From positions 124,001 through 188,000 of the forward strand of contig CALAJQ010000018.1 in the NCBI GenBank assembly GCA_937922785.1: DNA of 64,000 bases. The letters are read 5' to 3'. This stretch comes from an uncultured Acidimicrobiales bacterium (GTDB taxonomy: Bacteria; Actinomycetota; Acidimicrobiia; Acidimicrobiales; SZUA-35). Each line of letters opens with the position of its first letter. Position 1 is the first letter of the stretch. The notes beneath the pieces were generated by a model. The model saw nothing but the letters and a program-made list of their open reading frames with translations, ran no database searches and had not been told where the DNA came from. Both the position numbers and the translations under genes were made by a program. Below, one piece after another: positions 50,553 to 61,869 of the stretch.

Positions 50553-53500
50553 ATGGCTTCCAAGCGCTCTGTTTCATTCGTAATCTTCGTGGCTTTTGCG
50601 CTTCTGGCGTCGCTCGCTTCACCCGTCGGGGCGCAAACTGTCCCGTCGGATGATGGTGAAGGTTTTGAGATTCCTGCTGGCTCAAGTGAAGGGCCCGGGC
50701 TAGAACCCCTGCCAGCTGAGGCTGCGGCTGCGGAGCTGTCCTCACCGGTTGGCAACGTTGATCAGACTCCGCCGACGGTGTCAGATGAAATGGGGTTCAT
50801 TGAGTCGACCGAGGAAGTTCCGGTCGTACTTGCTGGCGAGCAGATTGGTGAGCGTGGTGTTGCGAGCGATGTTTGGGACACGACCGATGGCGGTCTGGTT
50901 GTTCATGCCTATGGTGATCTGACCTACTTTGATGACGGCAGCGGGGGGATGGCGCCGATCGACCTGAAATTGTCTCCGATCAACGGACGCACCGATTGGT
51001 TCGAGACGACAGCCAACTCATTTGCAGTCAGGTTTGGGCCGATGTCGGGTGAGGGCCCGGTTGAGTTGACTCTTGCTGATGGTTCTGAAGTGAAACTGAT
51101 TCCGACGGTTCCCCCTGGCCGTATTTCGAAGGTCGAGATGGAGGTCGACGCCGAGCTGGGGGTTGTTACCTATGTGGACGTGTTCCCTGGTGTAGATCTT
51201 CGCTATTCGGCGACTCCGACCGGGTTGAAGGAAGACATCATTCTCAATCGTCGCGGCAATGTCCCTCGTTTTGAGACGATCATTGAAGGAGTCGACCTTG
51301 ACACTGAGTTGGACAGCGAAACAGGTCTGTTCCTGCCGATGGAAGCCAAAGGGCAGAAAGCTGTCGACCGTAAGCCCGGAAACGCAATCCCGGGTGGTGT
51401 CGCACTGGGCCAGCTCTTGATTGAAGACAGTAAGGGTGCGCCGATCGACAATAAAGATGCTGGTGCGGCCGTTGAGGTGACGAAGGGTCAAGGAAAGGGT
51501 GATGGCAACATTCGATCGGCTGTGTCAGTCGAAGTGTCTGAGCAATGGCTGTCTGGGTTATCTGCAGACGACTACCCGATTGTCTTGGACCCTGGTTACT
51601 ACGCGGCTTGGGCTATCGCTACCGGAAACGCTGCTCCGACGTCCAAGTGGCATGGTTCAACAGGAACCTCTCACAACAATATCCACGTTGGCAACTCTCG
51701 TTCGCCGAGCGGGCCGAACGGTGACTCGTTTTGGCGGGCTCGGATGCAGTTCGAGGTCGGGCTGTATGGCGGCACGCTGTCTGGTCTTGCGGACTTGGGC
51801 TGGGGAGTTACGTCTGCAAAGGCGAAGCTTCAGTTTGCAGCTGGCACGCAATCGACCCGTAATGTATGGGCCGGATGGGACGACGCCGCTCCCTATGAAT
51901 GGCCTGGAATGTATCCCGGACGGTACGCCTCGCAATATGACACAGCGCCAGTAGGCGGCTCGACGGGCGGCAATGCAGGAACTGCGCATGAGTGGAATAT
52001 CCCGATCACCAACGTCGCTCGGAAGTGGCTGAACGAGGAAGTCGACCAGCCGTGGCTGACGCTCAAAGGCGACGAAACGCCAGGTGTATATACATACAAG
52101 CGGTTCAGTAATGTTGCGATTGAACTGTTTCTCCGCAAAAAGCCGACGCGGCCTGCACCCGCGTCACCCGCTGACAATCTCGTCACTGCTGATGAGACTC
52201 CGACTCTCACCTCAACCCTCTCGTCGCCTCAAGAGACAGGGCAACAGGTTGCCTATTGGTTCAGGATCTCCACTGCTCCGGGGGTTGACAACGGCCAGAT
52301 AGTCGCCGATTCGGGTTGGACGGGCCAATCTTGGACAGTGCCAGAAGGAATTCTGCAGGACGGCGTCAAATACTATTGGAATGTTAAGTCAATCGACACC
52401 GTCTACGGCATCTACAACAACACTATTCCGTCCTCGGTTCGTTCTTTCACACTGAATCGGCGGCTCGGAACCGGCGACCCAACTCAGGCGTATGAATCAT
52501 TCGGGCCAGGCACTGTCAACCTCGGCAACGGCAACTACGTAGTGTCGGTCGGTTCATCTGGCTTCGATACTTTAGGCGGGTCCATTTCTGCAGGCTTGAC
52601 GTTCAACAGCCAACTAAAGCAGGACCATGGTCTGATCGGCACCTATTCAAGTGATCCCAATCACAACGGCCTCGTCGATAACGGTGAAGTTCCGTGGGTC
52701 AAAAGGATCGAACGACCTAACTTCGATTGGGGCGAAGAATCTCCATCTGGTGCTGGAGTAGGTCAGGTCGACTGGTTCGTGACGCATTGGGACGGGTTCA
52801 TCCAAGTCCCCGCAACTGGTGTTTACAAGATGGGTGCCACCTATGATGACGGCGCCAAGATCGTGGTCGGCGGGACCACGGTATTGAACAAACTGAACGG
52901 GACGCCATCTACTGCCGACTATGGCACCTCGAAAACGTTGACAGGGGGCCAGTTCATCCCGATCCACATTGAGTATCGGGAGAAGACCGGTTCAGCGCGA
53001 TTCAAGCTACTGATCAAATGCCAATCTGGTGGCTGTACTTCGACTTACCCGCAACTGGGAACCAATTGGTCTCTTGAAGTGCCCTCTGACTGGTTGAGTC
53101 CAGAGCCGTCAGTCCTCCCAGAGGGCTGGTCGCTAGGAACTTCGGCGTCGGGCGGCCGTGGCTGGATTGAAGCCAAAACCGTAGGCAAAGACGTGGTCCT
53201 GAAAGACTCGTCAGGACTCTCGTCACGCTTTGAGTATGTATCTCCTGGCTCGTGGAAAGCCCCGAAGGGTGAGTACTCGACTCTAACCAAACCAAGCGGA
53301 GGCGAATACACGCTCCAAAGCGATGACGGCTTCACCTACGTTTTTAGCGCTGACGGCAAGCTTGACTCGACAAGTTCACCACTTGATATCGGCAACCCAA
53401 CGCTTCCTCAGGTCATAAAAGATTCGAACGGTCGAGTCTCGGCTGTGAAGGACCCTGTATCGGGTCGTCAGATGACATTGGTCTATTCGGGTTCCGGTAT

Positions 53501-56500
53501 CTGTCCGACCCACCCATGGACTCCAACCGCATTCGATCCCGCACCGAGCGGGATGCTATGCCAAATCAGATATCCGGACACGACCAGCAATATCGAAACG
53601 GCAACGACGATTTGGTACAAGAACGACCTGATTTCACGGATCTGGAATCCAGGGGTCGAACAGTACGACTTAGGCTGGACGAACGGCCAACTTGTCTCAG
53701 TGGTCGATCCGCATGTAAACGACGCGTTCCGGTACGGAGTTGCAGGAGTTTCTGCGGCGGATGCTCCCTGGCAGATGCAGTACACCTCCGACCGGCTATT
53801 CAAAGTGATTTCTCCGCTGCCAGCGTCTGGCCAGCTGAAATCAGCAGCCCAAATCATTTACGGCACCAATCAGGCAACGCTTCAGACTAAAGGGCTGGCA
53901 TCAACGAACGTCTACGGAGCAACGCGCACTGTTCACTTTGAATCAGACACACTGCGCTCAACGAAAACAGTCGGTGCAGACGGAACGGTGGTGGAACAGG
54001 GCTGGAATCCAAACGACTCGCTACAATGGAGCAAAGACGCCGCAGGTCGAAAGACGACTTATCACTACGATCCGCTTGATCGACTCACAGACGTATATGG
54101 TCCTGCGCCAGGGTCTTGCTTTGGTGGCAATCAGTTGCCGAATGGAAGCTGTTCGAACCCGAGTGTTGCTCATGTGGAAACAGCCTATGAAGAAGGGCTC
54201 GGAGGGCTAGCGGTCAGCGTATATGGCAACCGGAATTTGGCTGGTAGTCCGACGAAATTCTCATTCGACTCCGACACTTCGATAGACACAGCTGGCCTAC
54301 CCGTCGGCTCCGATTTCTCGGTCCGTTACACAGGCAAGTTTTACACGACTGGTGGGGCGAACTTTGACACATTCACGGCCTGGTTCCACGGTGGAGCACG
54401 GATCTACGTTGACAACGTCGAAGTGTTCGACCAGTGGGAACAAAACAAGAGCTGGAATCCAGCAGCGGTTGGGAACGTGACCCTGACCGCGGGTTGGCAC
54501 GACATCCGGATCGATTATCAACCAAAGACAGACGGCACGCGAGCCTTCTATATGCGGTTGGGAGGATCTCCCGGGGCAGGAGCACCTTTGGCCGGTACAG
54601 CTTTGTCGCCGAGCTATGACCTCGCGACGTCAAACACCGCACATGATGATGGTGGCTCTGCACCATCGATGACTAACAAATCGACTTTCGGAGAGCCTTG
54701 GCTTGGTTTGGCGACCCAATCCAGAGTTGATCCCAACGGGCTGAACCTGACAGCGAACATGATTTACGGGGCGACTTATAATCGACGCGAGACTAGATCG
54801 ATGCCTAACGGCAATCAATGGACCTATCAATGGTATGGACCGAGCGAGGCGCCAGTAGCTAACACGTGTTCCAACGCAGCGTCTTCCCAAGCTGGTATGG
54901 CGAAGACCCGCTACTACCAGAGCGCTGCGAACCGTCCTGACACGTACGTGTACGACATAATGGGTCGACAAGTGGGTCATAAGTCTGGCTTCGCTGACTG
55001 GAGCTGCACCTACTTCGACACGCGAGGCCGAACTTCGCAGACAGACCAACCTGGTAACCGGATCTCCTACTACTCCTACGCGCCCAGCAACAACCCGATG
55101 TACACCCACATCGGCGAGACTATTAACGGGACGAATACGGGCACAACGGTGATCAAGACCGACCTCCTCGGACGCGAGGTCGAGTATCGGGACGAATCCG
55201 GCACCGTCACCACAACCAGCTACGACCGGACAGGACGGGTAACGACTTCAACTACAACCAAATCGGGTTCAAGTATCACAAACGGCATCACGTACGACCA
55301 ATTCGGGCGAACCCAAACCCAAACAATAAACGGCGCCGCGGCGGCAACAACCAGCTATAACACTGACGGTGAGACCTCGACTATCACCTACAGCCACGGA
55401 CCAGGGGTGACGACGACCGCTACGATCAGCCGTGACAACCGCCAGGGCCAAGTCTCGGGTGTCATCTATGGCCTTAACGGCAGCACTCTGACCGAGTCAG
55501 TGTCAAGAAGCCAGTCCGGCCGAATCAAATCTCACACAACCAACGGTTCTGCCTGGAGCTACAGCTACGACGCAGTCGGCCGACTCAAGACCGCTGTGAG
55601 GGGATCAGACAGCTACTCTTACAACTACGATGCCAACTCAAACCGGACATCAGCGAACTTGAACGGATCCAGCGTCTCCTACCAATACAACACCCTCGAT
55701 CAACTTGCCTCATACACAGGCATGACAGGGAGTATCGGCTATGACACGGCCGCTAACACGATCGGTGTCAACGGGTTGACCTTGGGTTGGGACGCCAGCG
55801 GCCGCAACACCGGGATCACGAGTCCGGGCGTCAATGTCAGCTACATCCGAGACTCAAGCGATCGGGTTAAGCAGCGTTCCGACAACGGCGTCCTCAGCAC
55901 CTACCTATATGACAGCTCTGCAGACGCACCGATCGGAATCACACTCCCCGGAAGCGTCAACGTTGCAGAATGGTACGTCCAACTACCAGGCGGCGTTCTC
56001 CGAACCGTCAAGCCGGCAGCACCGGACAGCTGGCTGTACCCGAACCTCCACGGTGACACGCTGGCCACCGTCGATACTGCAGGTCAACTGACTGCGGGTC
56101 CGTTCGTATACGGGCCATACGGAGAGAAGATCGGGTCGACCATGGCAAACCAGACCGCCATCAACGCCGACTATGGCTGGGTAGGGCAGCACCAGAAAGC
56201 CACAGAAACACAACTGCAGAACATCATCCAGATGGGGGCGCGGCCCTACCACCCCGAGCTTGGACGGTTCCTATCGGTCGACCCCGTCGAAGGCGGAACA
56301 CCTAATGATTACGCCTATGTAACTGATCCGATAAACAGTTATGACCTCAACGGGATGTGGGGAATACCCAATCCAATCAAGGCCGTCAAAAAGGCAGCAA
56401 AGGTGGTTGGCTCAACTGCGGCGTCGGTTGGAAAGTTCGTGGACAAACACAGCGGCACCATTGCCACTGGTCTTGCGATCGCGGCAGTAGTGGTCTCGGC

Positions 56501-56891
56501 TGCTACTCCTGTGGGAATGGTGATACTGGTAGCTGCTACTGCGGCCGCGGCATACGACACACAAAAGGTGTGTAGGAGCGGCGATGGCGTCGGATGTGCA
56601 CTCGGCGTCGTAGGAACCGTGACCGGAGGCACGGGTGGACTATTCCAGCGAGTTGGTTCAAAAGTTGCGAAGTTTGGAAGGGTCAGGCTTGCGGCTGGCC
56701 AGTTGACCGGTTCCAAGTTTTCCGGTGTTCGCAAATTCCTGCCGAGACTCGGGAGGATTCCGGGAAGCTTCAACCGGATCGGCGGCAGGGCACTCGAACG
56801 GGCGGGAACCTCTCTGACAGGCCTCGGCAATCGGTTGACAAGACGGGGCGCAGGAGTTGCCGCGGGTGCTTATGCCTGGTCCTTCCGATAA
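50553..56891 (+). CDS. Giant exported Rhs/YD-repeat protein with two PA14-like domains
   Basis: This 2,112-residue protein starts at ATG 50553 with a signal peptide ([22 protein letters not shown]). In order it has a DNRLRE-like wall region (about 290-540), an MBF-type fibronectin-like segment near 540-640, a first PA14-like domain (about 710-830, [17 protein letters not shown]), YD repeats, a second PA14-like domain (about 1250-1340), more YD repeats, and the Rhs core end [17 protein letters not shown]. The final approximately 170 residues are the tip: a hydrophobic helix ([21 protein letters not shown]) and a basic C-terminus with no toxin family I recognise. PA14 domains suggest carbohydrate or cell-surface binding. 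A 144-aa immunity-like gene overlaps the stop. Confidence 0.9.
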   Translation: MASKRSVSFVIFVAFALLASLASPVGAQTVPSDDGEGFEIPAGSSEGPGLEPLPAEAAAAELSSPVGNVDQTPPTVSDEMGFIESTEEVPVVLAGEQIGERGVASDVWDTTDGGLVVHAYGDLTYFDDGSGGMAPIDLKLSPINGRTDWFETTANSFAVRFGPMSGEGPVELTLADGSEVKLIPTVPPGRISKVEMEVDAELGVVTYVDVFPGVDLRYSATPTGLKEDIILNRRGNVPRFETIIEGVDLDTELDSETGLFLPMEAKGQKAVDRKPGNAIPGGVALGQLLIEDSKGAPIDNKDAGAAVEVTKGQGKGDGNIRSAVSVEVSEQWLSGLSADDYPIVLDPGYYAAWAIATGNAAPTSKWHGSTGTSHNNIHVGNSRSPSGPNGDSFWRARMQFEVGLYGGTLSGLADLGWGVTSAKAKLQFAAGTQSTRNVWAGWDDAAPYEWPGMYPGRYASQYDTAPVGGSTGGNAGTAHEWNIPITNVARKWLNEEVDQPWLTLKGDETPGVYTYKRFSNVAIELFLRKKPTRPAPASPADNLVTADETPTLTSTLSSPQETGQQVAYWFRISTAPGVDNGQIVADSGWTGQSWTVPEGILQDGVKYYWNVKSIDTVYGIYNNTIPSSVRSFTLNRRLGTGDPTQAYESFGPGTVNLGNGNYVVSVGSSGFDTLGGSISAGLTFNSQLKQDHGLIGTYSSDPNHNGLVDNGEVPWVKRIERPNFDWGEESPSGAGVGQVDWFVTHWDGFIQVPATGVYKMGATYDDGAKIVVGGTTVLNKLNGTPSTADYGTSKTLTGGQFIPIHIEYREKTGSARFKLLIKCQSGGCTSTYPQLGTNWSLEVPSDWLSPEPSVLPEGWSLGTSASGGRGWIEAKTVGKDVVLKDSSGLSSRFEYVSPGSWKAPKGEYSTLTKPSGGEYTLQSDDGFTYVFSADGKLDSTSSPLDIGNPTLPQVIKDSNGRVSAVKDPVSGRQMTLVYSGSGICPTHPWTPTAFDPAPSGMLCQIRYPDTTSNIETATTIWYKNDLISRIWNPGVEQYDLGWTNGQLVSVVDPHVNDAFRYGVAGVSAADAPWQMQYTSDRLFKVISPLPASGQLKSAAQIIYGTNQATLQTKGLASTNVYGATRTVHFESDTLRSTKTVGADGTVVEQGWNPNDSLQWSKDAAGRKTTYHYDPLDRLTDVYGPAPGSCFGGNQLPNGSCSNPSVAHVETAYEEGLGGLAVSVYGNRNLAGSPTKFSFDSDTSIDTAGLPVGSDFSVRYTGKFYTTGGANFDTFTAWFHGGARIYVDNVEVFDQWEQNKSWNPAAVGNVTLTAGWHDIRIDYQPKTDGTRAFYMRLGGSPGAGAPLAGTALSPSYDLATSNTAHDDGGSAPSMTNKSTFGEPWLGLATQSRVDPNGLNLTANMIYGATYNRRETRSMPNGNQWTYQWYGPSEAPVANTCSNAASSQAGMAKTRYYQSAANRPDTYVYDIMGRQVGHKSGFADWSCTYFDTRGRTSQTDQPGNRISYYSYAPSNNPMYTHIGETINGTNTGTTVIKTDLLGREVEYRDESGTVTTTSYDRTGRVTTSTTTKSGSSITNGITYDQFGRTQTQTINGAAAATTSYNTDGETSTITYSHGPGVTTTATISRDNRQGQVSGVIYGLNGSTLTESVSRSQSGRIKSHTTNGSAWSYSYDAVGRLKTAVRGSDSYSYNYDANSNRTSANLNGSSVSYQYNTLDQLASYTGMTGSIGYDTAANTIGVNGLTLGWDASGRNTGITSPGVNVSYIRDSSDRVKQRSDNGVLSTYLYDSSADAPIGITLPGSVNVAEWYVQLPGGVLRTVKPAAPDSWLYPNLHGDTLATVDTAGQLTAGPFVYGPYGEKIGSTMANQTAINADYGWVGQHQKATETQLQNIIQMGARPYHPELGRFLSVDPVEGGTPNDYAYVTDPINSYDLNGMWGIPNPIKAVKKAAKVVGSTAASVGKFVDKHSGTIATGLAIAAVVVSAATPVGMVILVAATAAAAYDTQKVCRSGDGVGCALGVVGTVTGGTGGLFQRVGSKVAKFGRVRLAAGQLTGSKFSGVRKFLPRLGRIPGSFNRIGGRALERAGTSLTGLGNRLTRRGAGVAAGAYAWSFR

Positions 56892-57325
56892 TGAAAGATA
56901 GCGTCGCCTTCCACGGCATCCAGAATGCACCAAAAGCTAGGTGGTTTCACAAACGTCGGCTTCGCAAGATTGCAAAGCTCAACACCCCCGCAGTTGCCGT
57001 CTATGCCCGGGTGCCGCTCTTTGTTCGGGTCAATATGGGATTTGGTTTGTTCCCATTAGTTCTCGCAATTCATCATCGGGGAGGAAAAGAACAGGTTTCC
57101 ATCACTGAGCCCAACCCCTGGGACTCACTGACGATGATCCCAGTTTCTGAAGGCACGTGCAATGTTCATCTGCGTGCTGGACAGCGCAGCACCGAAATCG
57201 AACGAGTACTCCAGGGTGACGAGGTTCTGCTTATCTATGCACGTGCAACTTTCGGGTTCAGGTCGAAGAAGTCCTATGTGCACAATGTGTACTGCGGAAT
57301 TGTTGATGCTAGCTATTTGGAATAG
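56891..57325 (+). CDS. Putative immunity protein for Rhs-2 tip
   Basis: ATG 56891 overlaps the Rhs stop (TAATG). This 144-residue protein is basic at the N-terminus, has a moderately hydrophobic centre (VNMGFGLFPLVLAIHH) and a beta-rich C-terminus. No family is recognised. The position directly behind the tip is the usual place for an immunity gene. Confidence 0.65.
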   Translation: MKDSVAFHGIQNAPKARWFHKRRLRKIAKLNTPAVAVYARVPLFVRVNMGFGLFPLVLAIHHRGGKEQVSITEPNPWDSLTMIPVSEGTCNVHLRAGQRSTEIERVLQGDEVLLIYARATFGFRSKKSYVHNVYCGIVDASYLE

Positions 57326-57360
57326 CTACGAAGAAGCCAAGAGCTGGCTTACTGAAGAGA

Positions 57361-57579
57361 GGTCGTCCATCTCGGGCGAAGTGGGCCTCGGGTCTGACGA
57401 AGGGTGCGTATCGGGTAACTGGTGTATGTCATGTTGTGGAACATGTCGATACAGATTCTGGTGTGCGGGTCAGGTTGGTGGTGCGAGACAAGCCTGATCT
57501 TGAGCGTCTTGCGAAGGCGGTTGTGGCTGTGGCGCTTGAAGAGGCCCGGCGTAACCAAGACTCAGCATCGAGCAAGTAG
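57361..57579 (+). pseudogene. Remnant of a further small gene
   Basis: A frame with no start codon encodes KGAYRVTGVCHVVEHVDTDS... and DKPDLERLAKAVVAVALEEA, protein-like, and ends at TAG 57579. A frame shifted relative to it starts at ATG 57306 (MLAIWNSYEEAKSWLTEER). Together they look like a decayed gene at the island edge. I do not recognise it. Confidence 0.35.
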
Positions 57580-57586
57580 ATCCGGT

Positions 57587-58039
57587 CTAAGTCCGGGGGA
57601 CTACTCCAGCCTCAACCAGGTACTTTTTTAATGTGGCTGGGTGGACTCGGTAAGTCTTAGCTAGTGAGCTGAAAGAGCTGCCAGAGTCGTATCTTCGTGC
57701 GGCTTCTTCGATCTGGTCTGAGTCCATGACAGGGTATCTAGGTCTCATCGCAACGTTGTTTTTGCGTAGCAATGCCGTCGTTGTTTTGCGGTTGATCCCG
57801 TAGCTCCTAGCTAGGTCCACTATCTGAGATCCAGCTAGGTATTCCTGCATTAAGGCAGCCACCTTCTCGTCGCTAAGCCGTGTCTGACGTTGCACCGGCC
57901 CTGACTGATCATCGATTTCGCCGTGTTCACTACTGTCAGTCTTCTGAGGTACAGGGTGTGAGAACCGCGCGGTTAGGACCACTGAAAACAACCATTTCGT
58001 GGATTGTTTCTTGGAGTTTCGGCCTAGCGGCCAAAACAT
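57587..58039 (-). CDS. Double helix-turn-helix protein, recombinase-type
   Basis: The last 100 residues contain two HTH motifs: QEYLAGSQIVDLARSYGINRKTTTALL and RYDSGSSFSSLAKTYRVHPATLKKYLVEAG. These resemble DNA-binding modules found at the C-termini of serine recombinases/resolvases and in small island-encoded proteins. The N-terminal 45 residues, from 58039, are low-complexity and the real start may be internal. No catalytic domain exists, so this is either a stand-alone regulator or the tail of a decayed recombinase at the right edge of the accessory block. Confidence 0.55.
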   Translation of the reverse strand: MFWPLGRNSKKQSTKWLFSVVLTARFSHPVPQKTDSSEHGEIDDQSGPVQRQTRLSDEKVAALMQEYLAGSQIVDLARSYGINRKTTTALLRKNNVAMRPRYPVMDSDQIEEAARRYDSGSSFSSLAKTYRVHPATLKKYLVEAGVVPRT

Positions 58040-58245
58040 CCGGGAAGTATCGAGCTTTGCTCAAACCCAAACGGCGAGCCCAAGTCGGTGCCGGTTTGGA
58101 TCGTCGATCTTGCCGACGGCAAGCTTGGGTGGCCCCGTGAACTTCGGAGTGATCATTACCCCTCGTTAGTGGTTGTTTGGCTTCTTCTTCTTTGGCTTTC
58201 ATCACACGGGGGTCGAGTCTTCTGCGTTCGCTTCGCTCACTCCGT

Positions 58246-58417
58246 GAGACGTCGACCCCTTTTGACGCGATCCGTTCACCTTGCGTTTGAGACGTCGGCG
58301 CCTTTTGAGGCGATCCGTTCACCTTGCGTTTGAGACGTCGACCCCTTTTGAGGCGATCCGTTCAACTTGCGTTTGAGACGTCGACGCCTTTTGACGCGAT
58401 CCCTTCACCTTGCGATC
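58246..58417. repeat. Four tandem copies of a 43-bp unit
   Basis: The unit begins GAGACGTCGACCCCTTTTGA and ends TTGCGTTT, repeated at 58246, 58289, 58332 and 58375 with a few substitutions. It lies directly before the ATG of the oxygenase gene at 58441. It marks the transition from island to chromosome. The stretch 58040-58245 shows no supported gene. Confidence 0.85.
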
Positions 58418-58440
58418 AGCCCATTGCGTACACTTGTTTT

Positions 58441-59289
58441 ATGGATGCTGCCGTTGTTGATTACACGTCCGCTGATGCACCCGAGCAGTTTGCAACAAGC
58501 TTACGCGAAACCGGGTTTGCTGTTCTTGTGAATCATCCGCTGCCTTGGTCGGTTGTGGAGAAGATCTACCAAGAGTGGGCCGAGCTGTTCGACTCGCCAG
58601 CGGTTGACGCGTATGACATCGACCCGACCGGTCAGACTGGTTGGTTTCCGGCTAATCGCAGCGAGACCGCCAAGGGCGCTAACGTCCGCGATCTCAAAGA
58701 GTTCTTCCACGTCTATGACTGGTCGGTTTACCCGACCGAAGTTAGTGACGCAGCCCGTCAATACCGCCAGATTGCATACGACTTGGCGATCACTTTGCTC
58801 AACTGGGTCGAGGCCAATACGCCACCCGAAATCACCGAACGCCTTTCGATGCCCTTGTCGAAAATGATGGAAGGAAGCACTCGCTCGCTGCTTCGAGTGC
58901 TGCGCTACCCGCCATTGCCGCCAGAGATTCCTGAAGGCGCAGTCAGAGCAGCGGCACATGAAGACATCAACTTGCTGACGGTTTTGACAGCCAGTGATCA
59001 ACCGGGTCTTGAACTCCTCGGTGCCAATGACGAATGGTTCCCGGTTCCCTGTGACCCAGGCTCACTTGCTGTTAACGGGGGAGAGATGCTCGACCTTGCA
59101 ACTCAGGGTTACTACCCGGCCACGACTCACCGTGTCGTGAACCCGATTGGTGAGGCGGCAAGCGTTGCACGAATGTCGTTGCCGATGTTCCTTCATCCAG
59201 CCGACGACGTTGTGTTGGCCCAAGGGCGCACAGCTTCAGAGTTCCTTCAGGCCCGCATCGCAGAGCTACGTGGTGACAAGAAGTCCTAA
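58441..59289 (+). CDS. Isopenicillin-N-synthase-like 2OG-Fe(II) oxygenase
   Basis: This 282-residue protein has the non-haem iron site AAHEDINLLTVL (His-x-Asp) and a late THRVVNPIG with the third His and the Arg that binds 2-oxoglutarate. N-terminal FVLVNHPLPWSVVEK-like and WFPANRSE segments are typical of the IPNS/DIOX family. The start is ATG 58441. A longer frame to 58324 runs through the tandem repeats and is rejected. Substrate unknown. Its 3' end overlaps the convergent peptidase gene by 4 nt. Confidence 0.87.
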   Translation: MDAAVVDYTSADAPEQFATSLRETGFAVLVNHPLPWSVVEKIYQEWAELFDSPAVDAYDIDPTGQTGWFPANRSETAKGANVRDLKEFFHVYDWSVYPTEVSDAARQYRQIAYDLAITLLNWVEANTPPEITERLSMPLSKMMEGSTRSLLRVLRYPPLPPEIPEGAVRAAAHEDINLLTVLTASDQPGLELLGANDEWFPVPCDPGSLAVNGGEMLDLATQGYYPATTHRVVNPIGEAASVARMSLPMFLHPADDVVLAQGRTASEFLQARIAELRGDKKS

Positions 59290-60200
59290 GAGTTAGCGAG
59301 AGCGAAGTCGAGCCCGGCGCGCAGCGTCGCAACTTGAGCAGCGATGCAGATTTCGGGTGTGGCATTGGGGCTGTCGGGGTACACCTCAGTGGTTGTGGTG
59401 AACCGTGCCGAGGTAACGCCTGCACAAAGTCCTAGTTCTGTAAACGGGTATTCGATAACGCCGTGTTGGGTTACGTCCGAACCAATGATTTGGCCGGCGT
59501 CATCGGCGGGGGCGATGTGGGTGACCTGTTCGACTCCAGCGATTATTGCGGCTTGGAATTCGGGCTGCGGGTTCTCCGTGTCGCCAACTGTGTAGAAACC
59601 GTCAGGAATCAAGCCTGGGTCAGAAGCCAACCCGTCGCGGGCGGCTAGTGCAGGACGGAACTCCGATTCGTCGCTGTCTGTTGTCTCGTGAAGGTCAACG
59701 TGCATAAGGAAATCAACCCCGACTTCCCCAAGCAGGTTCATAACTGCAGCAGCTTCTTCAGACGGGCTGTTAGCCACGAACGATCGGTTGGGGTCATGGC
59801 AGTTCGGGTTCCAGCGGTTAATTACTTCATAACCCCAAGGACTGACACACGGCAGCACCAGCATGTTCACGCGGTCGCGATAGGCCAAGGCATCGTTGGC
59901 CAGGAACCCAAGAGCACCTTGAACTCCGCTGGTTTCATAACCATGCACGCCTCCGGTGACCAGGACCCACGGTGCTTCATCGTTGGCGGACTCGATCTTG
60001 ACAGCCTTCAGCGGGTAGCGCTCGGGGTCAAGGGGCAGCGCCCCGTAAGTGAAAACTTCGAAAGAGTCATCAAGAGCTTCGATCTTTGAAAGTACTTCGT
60101 CGTTGTAGCTGCGCTGCACAGTTTGAGCGTCGAACCACTCTTGCTTGTTCGCGGCATCCCAAGGCTCACCGGGAGTCCCAATCGGGTAGAAACGATCCAT
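59286..60200 (-). CDS. M14-type zinc metallocarboxypeptidase
   Basis: This 304-residue protein carries GGVHGYETSG (zinc-binding His and Glu in the HxxE motif) and a second zinc His in HVDLHETTD. The remainder has the M14/AspA-like layout, including NPNCHDPNRSF. No signal peptide, so it is cytosolic. It may act on peptides or modified amino acids; the substrate is unknown. Convergent with the oxygenase gene (4-nt overlap). Confidence 0.85.
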   Translation of the reverse strand: MDRFYPIGTPGEPWDAANKQEWFDAQTVQRSYNDEVLSKIEALDDSFEVFTYGALPLDPERYPLKAVKIESANDEAPWVLVTGGVHGYETSGVQGALGFLANDALAYRDRVNMLVLPCVSPWGYEVINRWNPNCHDPNRSFVANSPSEEAAAVMNLLGEVGVDFLMHVDLHETTDSDESEFRPALAARDGLASDPGLIPDGFYTVGDTENPQPEFQAAIIAGVEQVTHIAPADDAGQIIGSDVTQHGVIEYPFTELGLCAGVTSARFTTTTEVYPDSPNATPEICIAAQVATLRAGLDFALANS

Positions 60201-60249
60201 TTCTTTGGCCTCCTATGGGCTGGCGAACTTTGCCGAGACTACTCGATTC

Positions 60250-61869
60250 TCAACCGGCGCTGACACTGGCACCGGCAAGGTGCACGCCGGCTTCCACAAG
60301 CCGCTCTGAAAGCTGAAGCATCCCTCTTGATTCTGCCTTTGCCGCTAGGAGGGCAGCGTCTGCTTCGAGGATCAACACCGAGAACTCGTTTGATTGTTCG
60401 TCGCTGATTGCCAGGCCGCCGCTTACGCCAAGGCCCGTGTCTGGGAACTCAGCTTCGAGGCGAAGCCGCAACCCGTTGATAATTCGGGTGGCACTAGCGA
60501 CACCTTCGTCTAGTCCACTGACCGGCAGCGTCACCACAAACTCATCTCCGCCAAGCCGGCCCACCAGGTCACAGTCTCTGGTTAGTTCAGTGAGGGTGTC
60601 GGCCAGGGCGACAAGTGCGCGGTCGCCGCGGTGGTGGCCGAACTTGTCATTCAAGGTCTTGAAGCCATCAAGGTCAAGCACGACAACCGCGAGGCGGTCA
60701 TGGCCCCGCAGATCGGCTAGCTGTTGCTTGCCTCGGCGAGCGATCTCACGCCGGTTGGCAAGCGCCGTTAGTGGGTCGCTCGAAGCGGCTTGCTCAAGAT
60801 TCTTGATTGGCTTGCTGACCCACCAAAGGATGGCTAGCGCCGCAAGTACAAACAAAGCGCCGCCCAGTGTGATGAACCAAGTCATGCGTTGTTGTCCGGC
60901 GACGATTGCGGTGAACTCGGCTTCGGACGCTCGGACGACGACGTCCCAGTTGGGGCCTTGATCGGCAGGAATGGCCTTACGCAAAACTAAGTCGTCACCA
61001 TTGTCACCAGGCATTCGACTCAACGACGCACCGCCGTCGGGCTGAGCGTCCGGCACACCCAACTCTGCGGTGGACAGCAGTCGCAAGGTGTTGTCGGCTT
61101 CCACAGAGATCTGCTGTTCGTACCGAGATGGGGCGGCGACCACCGTTTCGCCAGAGACAACAAAGGCCTCCCCGGTCTCGGTGCTTGAGATCTCGTCGAG
61201 GAAGTCAGCTAGACCGCTGAGTTCAACGTCAACGCCAACAACAGCCACTACTTCGCCATCAACTCGAACCGCATGACTTGCCGTGACACCTGGTTGTTGG
61301 GAAGAGAAGAACACATAGGGATCGGTCCAAGCCATGGCATCGCTCTCGAGCGCTAGCTGGTACCAGGGCCGAATCGTCGGATCGTACGCGTCCTCAACAA
61401 GAGTCTCTGTAGAAGTGAGCTCAAAGGACTCACTGAAGTGCTCGACTGTCACGGTTCGCTGATCACCAACGGCAATGCGTTTGGTCCTGAACCCTTCACC
61501 TTCGGTGGCCACAAAAACAAACGAACCGTCTGGGTAGCCGACAAAGGCACCTGTCATTTGGGGCATCACAGTGAGCTGTGTGTACAGATATCGCTCTAGC
61601 CCTGGGTTCGATGTTTCGACTAGGCCCGAAGCCAGTAGGCGGGCTGTTACCTCGACCGACTGTTCGGCCGGGTCAAGGTGCCTGAGGATGGACTCAACCG
61701 TTGTGTCGCCATCGCGTGCGATGGCGTCTTCAGCCACGGCGATTGAGCTCTGGCGGGCCGCGAATCCACTGACCGCGACTGCGATCATTTGGATCAGGAC
61801 GATCAAAGCTAAGGCTACGACGACGTACTTGTTCCTCTGAGAGCGTGGGAGGGAAATATTGATTGGCAT
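60250..61869 (-). CDS. Membrane diguanylate cyclase with dCache-like sensor
   Basis: This 539-residue protein has an N-terminal TM helix, then a periplasmic or extracellular region of about 300 residues with dCache-like features (GAFVGYPDGSFVFVATEG; IRPWYQLALESDAMAWTDPY). A second TM (WFITLGGALFVLAALAILWWV) and a GGDEF domain follow. The active site is GGDEF (LVGRLGGDEFVV), and the product-inhibition I-site RxxD (RDCD) sits five residues earlier. No EAL domain. It synthesises c-di-GMP under control of an unknown ligand. Confidence 0.9.
   Translation of the reverse strand: MPINISLPRSQRNKYVVVALALIVLIQMIAVAVSGFAARQSSIAVAEDAIARDGDTTVESILRHLDPAEQSVEVTARLLASGLVETSNPGLERYLYTQLTVMPQMTGAFVGYPDGSFVFVATEGEGFRTKRIAVGDQRTVTVEHFSESFELTSTETLVEDAYDPTIRPWYQLALESDAMAWTDPYVFFSSQQPGVTASHAVRVDGEVVAVVGVDVELSGLADFLDEISSTETGEAFVVSGETVVAAPSRYEQQISVEADNTLRLLSTAELGVPDAQPDGGASLSRMPGDNGDDLVLRKAIPADQGPNWDVVVRASEAEFTAIVAGQQRMTWFITLGGALFVLAALAILWWVSKPIKNLEQAASSDPLTALANRREIARRGKQQLADLRGHDRLAVVVLDLDGFKTLNDKFGHHRGDRALVALADTLTELTRDCDLVGRLGGDEFVVTLPVSGLDEGVASATRIINGLRLRLEAEFPDTGLGVSGGLAISDEQSNEFSVLILEADAALLAAKAESRGMLQLSERLVEAGVHLAGASVSAG

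Noticed and set aside
58324..58440. Longer start for the oxygenase gene
   Set aside because: The extension translates the tandem repeats and has no protein character.
7120..58440. Second copy of the tRNA 3' end (attR)
   Set aside because: Scanned by eye for GGTTCGAGTCC and AGCGCCCA-like sequence; none found.
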